Source: Bombardia bombarda (Eukaryota > Ascomycota > Sordariomycetes > Sordariales > Lasiosphaeriaceae). Taken from it: DNA of 64,000 bases. Below, in pieces: positions 37,601-47,591 of the stretch. The notes beneath the pieces are model-generated. The model worked only from the letters and a program-made list of their open reading frames with translations. It searched no databases and was not told the origin of the DNA. A program made the position numbers and the translations under genes. Within the stretch, counting starts at the first letter, position 1, and each line of letters begins with the position of its first letter. Location of the stretch: contig JAULSR010000007.1 in the NCBI GenBank assembly GCA_030512295.1, forward strand, positions 1,202,501 to 1,266,500, in the 5' to 3' direction.

Positions 37601-37774
37601 GCAATGCACAATTGTAACGAGCCCTCGACTAAGCCGTGGCGGTCTTGGCCTAAGCTGATATTGAGCATAAAAGCATTGACAGTTGCCAGATGTTGATCGA
37701 CTTTGAGCGAGTCCCTCGTGGCTTTCAATTGCCGCTGATCGGGCGTTGAAGTAACACAAAATTGACGATACACG
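34654..37774. other. phytochrome 5' flank and intergenic region
   Basis: About 3.1 kb between divergent genes. No frame has a recognisable domain. TACCTAGGTA-type motifs occur at 35042-35054, 36043-36053 and 36252-36262. This region must hold the phytochrome and GMC promoters. Confidence 0.5.
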
Positions 37775-39705
37775 ATGCGAGGGATTTGCAGTGTCGCGAT
37801 ATCTTTGTTGTTGGCCTGCCACCTTGCAGGTACGGCTGCGCTCTCTGACGATGTCGATGGAACAGCATACGACTATGTCGTGGTGGGAGCTGGCATAGCT
37901 GGGCTGGTAGTTGCCAACAGGCTAAGTGAAAATGGCCGGAGTAAGGCTTTGCGCATTCTAGTATTTGATTCAAGTGGATGATTGTTGAACCCTGCCTAGG
38001 TACCGTCCTTGTTATTGAACGAGGCGATTTCGATAACAAGCCCGAGGCAATCGTGCCATATTATGGGAATCTACTTGATACAAGTGTGTTAATCAACCCA
38101 ATCTCTGCGCCTAACGTAAAACTGAATAATCGCACTTGGCCGATTGCAGTTCCGGCTGTGGTGGGCGGCGGCTCAGTTGTCAACGGGATGGGTTATATTC
38201 GAGGAAGTAGGGCTGACTACGATGCCTGGGAGGAGCTGGGCAACCCAGGCTGGGGATGGAACGGCTTGCTGCCGTATTTTCGGAAGAGCACCACTTTCAC
38301 GCCTCCCTCACCAGCAGCTGTGAGGCAGTGGAATATCACATGGGATCCCCAAGCATATGGCAACGGCCCGCTGCAGGTGCATATCTCAAGCTTTCAGTAT
38401 CCCGACATCGCCACCGTCTGGGACGCCCTCCAGCATCAGCCCGGAATCGCCCTACCTACTGGGAATAGTGGCGTAGGTCCTGGCGCGTATTGGATCCCGT
38501 CCACCATTGACGCTCGCTCCGCGACACGGTCTACAGCGCGAAGCGCCTACTACGACCCCGTCAACGCAACTCGGCACAACATCCGTCTGCTGACGGGCCA
38601 AACCGCCACAGAAATCCTTTTCCGCAATGGCAAAGACCTAGTCGCAAACGGGATCCGTATCGTATCCAGCCTCGATAACATAACTCGTTCCGTCTACGCT
38701 GAAAAAGAGGTTATCCTTGCAGCTGGAGCTGTCCAAACACCTCAGCTGCTCCAGGTCAGTGGCATTGGCCCCGCAGCTGTCCTTCGAGCAGCTGGAATCA
38801 AGGTCAAGAAGAACCTGCCCTCGGTCGGCGCCAACTTTCAAGACCACGCAACCACACTTCTCCAATTTGATCTTGCCAACCCGTCGTTTCCCAACCCGAA
38901 CACCATCCTCACCAATGCAACTTACAACGCCACCGTCTGGGCAGAGTACCTCGCCAACAAAACCGGTCCCATCGCCGCCGCCAGCGCCACAACCATCATT
39001 CTCTTTGCCCTGCCTCAACTCGACTCCCCATCAGGCGCCGCGTCCCGAACTGCTGCGCTACTCGCCCAAGACGCAAAGCTCTTTCTGCCAGATATATACG
39101 CCACCAACCCCTCCCTTCTCCAAGGATTCAAGGCCCAGCGCGCCATTCTTGCCCGACGGTTAAACTCCACCAGAGCAGCCCTCACCGCCCACCCTCTCCG
39201 CGGCAACGGCCAGTCGCCCGCCCCGTTACTCAAACCACTGTCCCGCGGCACTGTGGCACTCAGCCCCTCGGACCCGCACGGCCTGCCGATAGTGCAGTTC
39301 AACACGCTCATGAACCCCATCGACGGCGCCAACATCGTCTCGCTCGTCCGCCGCGCCCGTCGCCTCTGGGCGAGCCCGGAGCTGGCAAGGCTCGGCCCAA
39401 CTGAGACGGTACCGGGCGCGCAGTACCAGACTGATGCGGATATATTGAGCGCGCTGATGGGAAACGAGCTGGCGCTGTGGCCGTCACTTGCGCATCCGTC
39501 GGGGACGTGCGCGATGATGCCTGAGGAGAAAGGGGGTTGTGTCGGGCCGGATCTGAGGGTGTATGGGGTTGGCGGGCTGAGCGTTGTGGATGCGAGCGTG
39601 ATGCCGCTGATTGTGGGGGGAAGTTTGCAGGCGACGGTTTATGCGGTGGGAGAGAAGGCGGCGGATTTGATTAAGGCGAGGGGAGGAGGAGGGGGACACT
39701 GGTGA
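37775..39705 (+). CDS. secreted GMC-family FAD oxidoreductase
   Basis: Exons 37775-37940 and 38000-39705 flank a 59-bp intron and encode 623 residues. A signal peptide (MRGICSVAISLLLACHLAGTAA) precedes a Rossmann FAD motif (VVVGAGIAG, residues 35-43). The GMC signatures GGGSVVNGMGYIRG and GAVQTPQLLQVSGIGP follow. The C-terminal FAD/substrate region reads HPSGTCAMM..VVDASVMPL. Many NxS/T sites suggest an extracellular glycoprotein. Enzymes of this family oxidise alcohols or sugars with FAD. The first catalytic position is His554 (HPSGT), but the second, normally His or Asn about 43 residues later, appears to be Ser597 (VGGSLQATVY). The substrate is not predictable. The gene is intact and no biosynthetic partner genes are adjacent. 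Confidence 0.88.
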
Positions 39706-41514
39706 AGGGTGGGAGAGGACTAAGAGGAGGAGAGGAAGTTGAGATTGCAGCAAAAGGGGCACTTTTCGGGGCTGTTTGGATGAAAGATGACTGTGATTTT
39801 TTTTATTTTTTTTTTGGATGGCAGCGATGGGTACAAGCGCTGGACTGATGCTTTTGGTAGCCCCCTATTCTTATATTGGATTGTTGGATGGAAGATGCTC
39901 TCTAACGAGCTATGGGATCGTAAGGGATGCCGTATTGTCATGCATATCAGAGACGGGAGCCCTTAATTGTTTTACTTCATTGCTGCTTGCTGCTTACTTG
40001 ATTATAGGATGAACTCTTCCTATTCCGATGATATCTCCATGGTCGGTTGTTACCAGACTGGATGTCCAAGTCCAATCACTCCAATAGTCACTTACAACGT
40101 CATCATAATGAATAGGTAGTAATCACACCATCAACAAATACCATACTTGGTTTCTCTAGATCGAACCACTACGCTTTACTGTACTGGTCAGCCCCATCAG
40201 TCATTGGAACTAGTCCAGACAGAACCTTTCCTGGTTTCCTGCCTACACTACCAGCCAAGCACTCCCCCACTCCCCCAACAGCAACAACAACAACAAAAAG
40301 AAAAAAAAAGGCTTATGAGGATAAGACTGGAACGAGTAGCGGTTGCACATCAATTTGATCTGGAGTGCGCAATAATTCACACTGTATTCCATCATTTCTT
40401 CATCAACTGAACCTTTCTTTTCTTTTTCCAATCCACTTTCTCCCCCTATCTCTCTCCGCCGAGATCCCACTGTAGTCGCGTGTCTCAGACATACATAAGC
40501 CACAGAAAGCACATACACAGTATGTAATGCATATGCACTCTCTAATGCACGCATACAAGCAAAATTCATGATACCTAGCCATCTTTATTTTACTTTTTGC
40601 GATATCGGCTCCCTCTCGTCTATCCAGTCCAGAACACCTTAATACAAACCTGTAGCATATGTACTGTACAAGGCGACATGCATGCACAACCAGCTAGACT
40701 GCAAATTTGCCTCGCCAAACTAGCCAACCATCAGGCATCAGGTGTGCAGCCCCCGCCGCCAGTAACGTGCGCCACCAGCGGCCAGCCGCTTGCTCGGTGC
40801 TCGGTGCATACGTGTGCATGAGCTGGAGGTGGAGTTGTGTGACCTAGGACCAAATGAGGGGGAGGGGTAGATGAGCTGGACGGTCTGCTACATGCAGTAT
40901 TGCTTGCCTTGCTTACCTTTCTTGGGTAGGGTGGCTCTTGCAGGACGGATAGTTGCTATCCGTGCCGAGGAACTTTTCTTTTCTTGTTAGGGCAGCACTG
41001 TAAGCTTTGACTTGTTTGCCTGTCTGGTTAGCAAGCAATCGGTAGGTAGACCTGTGGCTGCCAGTGGCTACCACGGTAGTGCTTCCGGTATGTGGATATG
41101 CGGGAGGCAGACAGTTATTCTGCAGCTGGCTTTGTGTCTACAGGCTCACTTACCCAGCTGAAACTGGGCCATACGTTTGTGTGGCGAATCTTTTTCTCTC
41201 TCAGACGATATACTAGACGTTGGACTTTTTTTGATGACGCTGAAGATAAACCGCTTATTCTAACACGAGGAACAGGGGTGGGGGAAGGATGGTTGTGAAA
41301 AGCTCCATAGAAGGTCAAGGGTGTATAAAAATCCACCGTAGTTAGTAAGTCAGCACAAAAACCATGGCTGCTTACCTACCTAGGGACCTAACATGGCGTG
41401 GTGAGATGGATACTCTCTGCCCCTTTTGTGGACCCACATGTACCAACATCCTTTTCCAAAGCCTTCAAAAGAAAAGAAACCCACCGAAGTAACAGTTGGC
41501 AAATACAAAAGTCA
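39706..41514. other. intergenic region
   Basis: No supported gene. It holds several A or T runs, a polyGln-like CAACAA tract near 40275-40295 and a TACCTACCTAGGG motif near 41373-41385. Confidence 0.5.
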
Positions 41515-44002
41515 TCAGGCTGACTTGCTCCCCTGACCACGCGGACTGATCTTGCCCGTCATGCGCCCGTGCCAGAACGAAAGCATCTGGCCGTGCACCG
41601 CCAGGTTGTCGAGCTTGATGCCCTTGAAATGCTGCGGGACCTCGCGGAGATATTTCTCCCTCGTCGCCCGAGCGGCCTGGGCATGCGCCGTGGCACTGTC
41701 CATCAGTCATGACTTTGGCCATGCGGAACTCGGCCATGGCGATGCCCACCTCGGACCAGCGGGCCCGATGAGCCGGCTTGAGGCAGTGTTCTAGGTATGA
41801 TCTGTAATTATTGATAATAAATCAGATGCCTATTTCTTGTGGGTGATGGGTATCAACTAGAACAATAGGTGGGTACTCACCTGGCCTTTCCAAGCTCCTT
41901 CCCCCTTTCAAGCAGGATACCCGCCGCGAAACAGTACGTGTCCAAAGTCTGTGCGTTGCTATCACCCAGCGCAGTCTTGTACGCTGCGATGCACTCGTCC
42001 AGTACGGCAAGAGCCCTCTCAACCTGGCCCGCGTGGTAGAGAAGTAACCCGTGGCGGCACTTGTACGCGATGTGCATGATACCGGCCTCGCCGGCGTGGA
42101 GAAGCTGGAGCTCGACCCCCTTGGCGACCCTGCCGAGCGCCTCCGCAACGCGACCTTCAGCCATCAGCCCAAACGACGTGTGGTGGTTGTATTTCGAGTA
42201 CTGGCTGGGCATCTCTTTCTCGGTGCCCCAGGATTGATACTCTTTCAGGCACATTTCCATGATCTTGTTAGCTTCCTCAAAGTTCTCGATGTGGATATGC
42301 GTGCAGGCGAGGTTGGCGTGGGCATTGTAGACACGGATCTTATCCTCTAGCTTAACCTCGGCGGGCGGGATTGCGGCGAAGACCTTTTCCCGGATATTGA
42401 TAGCCCGGAGGCGTCGCCGGAGAGCCTCATCACGGTATAGAGCGCCTGCACGGTCGCAGATGACACCGAGGACGTCATCTATATCGCTATACAGCACATC
42501 GTCTTAAGGCAGACCTTCCTTCTCCAGTATATCTTCGGCAGTAGTGAGCATCTTCTCGCACTCTTTGAATTGACCTGTCCTCCACATGTATGTCCCAACA
42601 TCGATCATTACCTTAGCAAAATCGAGAGAGTGTGTGATAGGTGGTTGTAGCCAAAGCGAGTGCATGTAAAGACTGACGATTTGTGGTACGTAGGTCTTGT
42701 ACTTTGCGAATAGGTCTGCTCGAAAACCCTGGGTGGCAGATGGTGGTGGGAGCTGTTTTCTAATCAGGCTCAGAGCTTGGTTGAATACTTGGAGGCGCAG
42801 CATATAATTATTGCTGAGCAAGTTCAGTATACTCAACTGCAGCGATCGGTGAAGTGACAGTTGCCCAGTTGATTCTCTTTTAACCAGCTGACGCAAGTTG
42901 AGATCCTGAATCATGGTGGCCAATCTGGACATTACTCTGGAGTTAGCAACGTTGTACTGCAGCGCGGACTCTGGACCGGATTAACTGACTCCTCAGCGTT
43001 CCCAAGAAACTCGAGACTCGGATCGTCGTGTGTCCCAAGAAACATGGCCTCGGGGACGCTATCGGGGTTTAGAAACCCCAGGATATTGATCAATTTCCGC
43101 GAATTCGCAGGCAACTCGCTCAGTGCAAGTTCAAAAACAGAGCCAAGAGTTCCTTTGTCGTATCCTTTCACATGCGTGGACTCGGTTCTATCCCATATCT
43201 TGTCAGAGGGTTGGATATGGTTCAGAAACTCATCGATGGTCGAGTTTGACATGAGAATACAACCGCCGATGGTGGCAATGGCCAAACGTAGGCCGCCCAC
43301 AATGCCGATGATCTCGAAGGCCTTGGTAGTCTCTTCGGGGCCTCGCGATTCTCGTTCGAGATATTTGAAGAGGAGAGTGATGCTATCGTCACTGCTCAAG
43401 CTCTCCAGTCCGACCCTTTGAAAGATTTCTGTGAAACCCTGTATGTTAAGTTTCTGGGTCGTGATGATCATAGCTCCACGCCCTTTGGTGCAGCGTGGTA
43501 TATATCGCTGGACGCTGTTGATGTCTTGAACATTATCGAAGACGAGTAGCCACTTTTTATCTTCAGGAAGTCAGATTTTGCATCAAAGGCCAAATAAATG
43601 TTAACGTACCAGCGGTTTCAAGCCAGTCTCTCGCAGTTTCGATATTCACATTAACACCGTCTCCAGATGCAGCACTCCCCTGACTGTTCCCGGAAGGTGT
43701 GTGCGAAGACCGCAGCCGCAGCTCGACAGCAATGGCTGCGTACGATGCCGAAAGTTCAACATCAGTCTCGGATCGGAGCCAAAAGATGCCGTCGTACTCG
43801 GAGGCGTATAAATAGCAGTATTCGAGGGCCGTCTGCGTTTTTCCTATACTACCCATACCATCGATGACGCAGCATGCCGGACCAAAAGGAAGAGGTTGTC
43901 CTATCGCTGGCATGCCTCCTGTCTGGGAGAGCTGGAGGGCCGAGAATATTTTCTGGAAAACATCGGCACGACCAACAAACTTGAAGTTGCGAACCGGAAG
44001 CC
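41515..44002 (-). pseudogene. NB-ARC/TPR (NLR-like) protein gene, disrupted
   Basis: Exons at 44002-43610, 43560-42990, 42936-41881 and 41801-41515 read an NB-ARC ATPase followed by TPR-like helices. Visible are FVGR, P-loop GMGSIGKT, Walker B KWLLVFDNV, the GRGAMIITT motif, GLRLAI in place of GLPLAI, then repeated helical pairs (LYMHSLWL, ANLACTHIHIENFEEANKIM, GLLLYHAGQVERALAVLDEC). Two defects are seen. An in-frame TAA at 42504-42506 falls between EKEGLP and DDVLYSDIDDV, which are clearly continuous. Near 41695-41712 the frame must shift by one base to continue into the expected C-terminus (YLREVPQHFKGIKLDNLAV). The 5' end is also open, with no N-terminal effector domain found upstream. Such proteins act in heterokaryon incompatibility or innate-immunity-like signalling. 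Probably a pseudogene. Confidence 0.8.
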
Positions 44003-44981
44003 CTGTTGTGATGGGGAAATATGGCGTAGGGGGTTAGAAGAGGCGGCAGACGCGCCCCAGGCTTCTACAAGGCTCATGGTCAGGGATCTAATCGGGCCAG
44101 GAGCTATTTCCCGTCAATGTGTTTTGTCGAAACACGCAAATAAAGCGTGAATTAGTATTTGATGTGCTCGGTTTGGGGTGTTTTGCGGTCGTTTCCAGGC
44201 GTGGGAATCGATGGAATAGCACACCTAGGAAGTTGTCTGTGGGGGACACGGGAGAGGATGCAGTCGGATATTTGTTTTCTGCCCTTCTTTACCCTTCACT
44301 TGAGCAAGCTGCATGCTTAAAACCGGAGGCACCTTGTTCGGGCTAAATCGGGTTGAGAGAAAACGAATGGGATGAACCGTTTCCAACTCCACACTCCACC
44401 ATCGTTCGAGATGCTGCGTTAGAACTAACCATCCATACAGGGCAGGTGCGACACACGGTGAAGGTTTATGAGCCTGTGTCCGCACGGCCAAACACGCACT
44501 GACAAGGGTTCTGGAGAACAATGATCGCACCTTCCACCTTCCGACTTCCACAATGTGCTGCCGCAAGTACCATCCGTAGTCCCGCTGTTAGTGGAGTTTA
44601 TTTTCTTCACCTTAAATTTCTGGATGGGACTCGTCTAATAACAGATCTGCTGCCACGGATACCCACAGGCACTTACCAAGGCCAAATATGCCCAAACTGC
44701 TCGGTGGTAGAATTTGTGTTTGTTGGCAGACTTATTTCCCCGTGCTGTGGGTCGGTAGTCCCTTCCTCCGCTAGGTTGTGTGGCATTGCCGCAAGCCTGA
44801 ATTAAATTGGGATTCGCACAGTTGCATAATCACACTGATTTGCGACCGGAGCAGGTAGACAAAAGCTTTAGGGCTTAATGAGGTGAATTCCATCCAAAGA
44901 ATTATTGACAACCTCTCCTCGCTTCATACTACCACGAAACCTGAAAGCTTCGTATCGTCTCGTCAAATACCCCCGTCCACC
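44003..44981. other. intergenic region, possible 5' remnant of the NB-ARC gene
   Basis: An acceptor site (CAACAG, 44003-44008) precedes the first recognisable NB-ARC exon, so upstream exons are expected, but I could not find one that joins in frame. Confidence 0.4.
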
Positions 44982-45224
44982 ATGGAAGGTACAGCTGAGA
45001 AGTTGCGCGACGCCGACCATGCAATCAATGTCATTCTGTCGTCTTCAGGAACAGCCGGTGCCGCTATCGGCGTCGTACATCATGGCGAGGTTATCCATAC
45101 TGCTGGCTACGGCTTCCGAGACGTACAGCGCCAGCTGCCCATGGTCAAAACCTTGACTTGGCATATTCGACAACATGGGGCTTATCCATTGGTCAAAACT
45201 CCACATCGATTTGAGCTTTGGTGA
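44982..45224 (+). pseudogene. 5' fragment of a beta-lactamase/transpeptidase-like gene, copy 1
   Basis: The frame starts at 44982 and shows the first strand region of the serine beta-lactamase-like (class C/LACTB type) hydrolases: TAGAAIGVVHHGEVIHTAGYGFRDV in pattern. Similarity ends at about 45150 (QLPMVKT), and a stop follows at 45222-45224 after unrelated sequence. The catalytic SxxK motif is missing, so no enzyme can be made. A 10-bp repeat (TGGTCAAAAC) occurs at both about 45141 and 45191, close to the point where similarity is lost, and could mark a deletion. It resembles the start of copy 2 only about 0.9 kb away. Confidence 0.6.
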
Positions 45225-45871
45225 ATGAACGGCCTGTGCAGCCACACTCTGGGTTATGAATATGCGGGGTTCGTCCGCGTCGCTGGCATGATAGCAGCCC
45301 AGAAGTGTGTGATACGAGACTCGGGGAAAAGTAGGTATTGATGTATGACCTGTCGCGTGTACAAATTGTTAGTGACTTCTTGGCATCCGTCTGCTTCCAC
45401 AAGTTGAGGCTCTGCGTCGTTATGGGCTGCCGTAGTGGTGCATCTGCGGGACCAAGGGTCCAAGGGTCCAAGTGGTAGTAACACAGTTTATCCCTGCCCC
45501 GCATAAACATTCATTGGTTTTGAGCACCTTCCTCCACGGTAAGGTAGGCAATTATTTTGCTGCTGATCCTTTTTAACGCCTACTCATTCACAAAAGTCCA
45601 GACCTCACACCATCATTCCTGCTGCGCCGTCACAAAGCTTTTTACACCGCCACTATAGATCGACCGAGCACTCAACTCTGGCCAAGTCATGAGCTTTCGG
45701 CCCCCTCGTCTGCATCACTTCATCTCCCGTCTTTACCAAGCCGTGCTCATGGTGCTCCGACTCTTGAATCCCAGCAGCTGCGGAAGCGAAAACAAAATGT
45801 TTGTGAGACTCATCTAAGGGTGACGGGATACATCATGCTGACAAACCCAACACAACAGGAAGCCTGATCTG
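45225..45871. other. spacer between two beta-lactamase-like fragments
   Basis: No recognisable coding sequence. The missing 3' part of copy 1 is not seen here. Confidence 0.5.
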
Positions 45872-46365
45872 ATGAGCCGACTTGCAGCGCTCGAGCCCGT
45901 CGTCAAGTCCATCTGCTCAGCAACAGGAGCGCCTGGACTATCCTTTGGGGTTGCCCAAGCTGGGAACATCACCTACACATCCCACTATGGCCACCGAGAC
46001 GTCAAGCAGGCCCTCTCACCCGATTCAGACACCATCTATGGCGTCGCCTCGCTGACCAAGTCCTTCGTCGCCAGCGCCATGGGCATCCTGGTGGACGAGG
46101 GCAAAGTCTCATGGAACACGTGCGTCAAGAGCATTCTGCCCGAGCTCAACACGCAGGACCCGCTCGTGACAGAACAGCTCTCAGTCGCCGACCTCTTCAT
46201 CCACAACTCGGGGTAAGTACAACGAGTTCAAGTTTCCAAAACACGGCTATGTGTGTATGTATATGCAGTGGTGAAGATATAGGTACAAGTACCCCCAAAA
46301 ATGCCCAAGAGGGCAAGACACACGCCGCCAAGAAGACATCTCTGCAGCGTGTGCCTAGAATATAG
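45872..46365 (+). pseudogene. truncated beta-lactamase/transpeptidase-like gene, copy 2
   Basis: Exon 45872-46212 encodes the N-terminal part of a serine hydrolase of the beta-lactamase-related family. It has GLSFGVAQAGNITYTSHYGHRDV, the catalytic SLTK (SxxK) motif and a helix ending DLFIHNSG, where family members continue with a long catalytic domain of 300 or more residues. A GTAAGT donor follows at 46213. The only in-frame continuation I found (46269-46365, ending after 33 codons) has no family similarity. The Tyr/Lys and C-terminal motifs are absent. The product would be about 145 residues and inactive, so this is called a truncated gene. Confidence 0.65.
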
Positions 46366-46625
46366 AAACTGCGTGTGATACCGCCACGGCTGAAAAACGG
46401 GGCAAAGCCGAACCCCCATGGTCATGTTCAAAAAGACAAAAAAAGAAAACGCCATAGCTGTTCGCCAACAAAGGTATCAAAATGTCGCCCAACGTCCGAA
46501 ACACATGCCTCTTCCCGTATGTACTTGCATGTGGCTTTTTGTATAAATCCAAAAACTCCTTGCTCTTTCCATCTTCCATGGTCTAACTTATATGTATGGG
46601 TGTGGGTGGGGTTGTGGTCGTGAGT

Positions 46626-47591
46626 CTAGTTGGTCATGACGGCGACGTACTCGACTTCCATCATGCTGCCGTAGCTATCGGTGGTAGCGGCATTGGGCGG
46701 GCCGGGCCTGTTTATTACATATTAGCAAACGCCCTGACAGAAATGTAACTGAAAAGTGCTTACCAGTCACCGCCAACAGCCAGGTTAAGAATCATAAACA
46801 ATGGCGAGTGCGCCAGCGTGCCCCAAACACCCTCATCGCCGAGATCCGCGCCCGTAAGCGTGTTGTAGACCTGTCCATCCCTCAACCAGGTGATAACCTC
46901 ATCTCTGAAGTTGCCGGCATTGGTGCGGTCGATCTTGATCGTCCACGTGTGGAAGTCGTTGTTCGGGATGCTGACAGTGTTGGACCGGCCGATGGGCTCG
47001 TTGCAGGGACCACCGGGGTTGGTGCCGCAGTGCGCAGTGCCGTATGCCGTCGGGATGCCGTTGACCGTCTCCATGATGTCGAGCTCGCCGCACTGGGGCC
47101 AGGGGGTGCCGTGATGAATGGCCTCACCAAGCATCCAAAAGGCGGGCCAGATGCCCTGCTTGTTGGCTGCCGAGCCATCGCCGAAGCGGATGGCCGCCTC
47201 CATTATCGTCACCTTGCCCGGCTGCGGGGTGAAGGACTGCTTCGTCTCAATACGGGCCGAGGTCCATGCGCCCGAGGGTGCTTTGCGTGGGATGAACTGG
47301 ATGGTGCCGCCGCCGGAAATCTGGAGGTTGTCGTTGTTGCCCGTGTATGACTGCTGCTCGTTGTTGGTGTGGATCCTGGGGTGGTGGGTTAGCACGTCAG
47401 GTTACTGAGATTGTTAGTGTAGAGTTTGACATACCCCTGAGGGAGAAACCACAAGTCGAGGTTCGGGGGTGCGCCCGCGGCGCCGGTAAAAGTATCCTCC
47501 CAGATGATGTTGAACCCGGGGGCCTTGGTACCGCGCCAGCAGTGGCTAAGGAGGAGAGGAGAGAAAAGAGGGTAATCGTTTGAAGATGCAT
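46626..47591 (-). pseudogene. GH16 endo-beta-1,3(4)-glucanase, two frame breaks
   Basis: Exons 47591-47435, 47375-46764 and 46708-46626 carry a signal peptide (MHLQTITLFSLLSSLATAGA) and a secreted GH16 fold: GFNIIWEDTF, IHTNNEQQSYTG, IWPAFWMLG, the catalytic GELDIMETVNG (both Glu and the Asp present), FHTWTIKIDR and LNLAVGGDWPG. Such enzymes cut mixed or beta-1,3-glucans of cell walls. The signal-peptide frame does not connect with the mature frame: one base appears lost in the CCCCCGGG run (plus-strand 47515-47522). In exon 3 one base appears gained (plus-strand GGG at 46680-46682), so ATT is followed by a stop instead of DSYGSMMEVEYVAV. Both lie in G/C runs, so sequencing error cannot be excluded. 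Otherwise the gene is complete. Confidence 0.75.
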
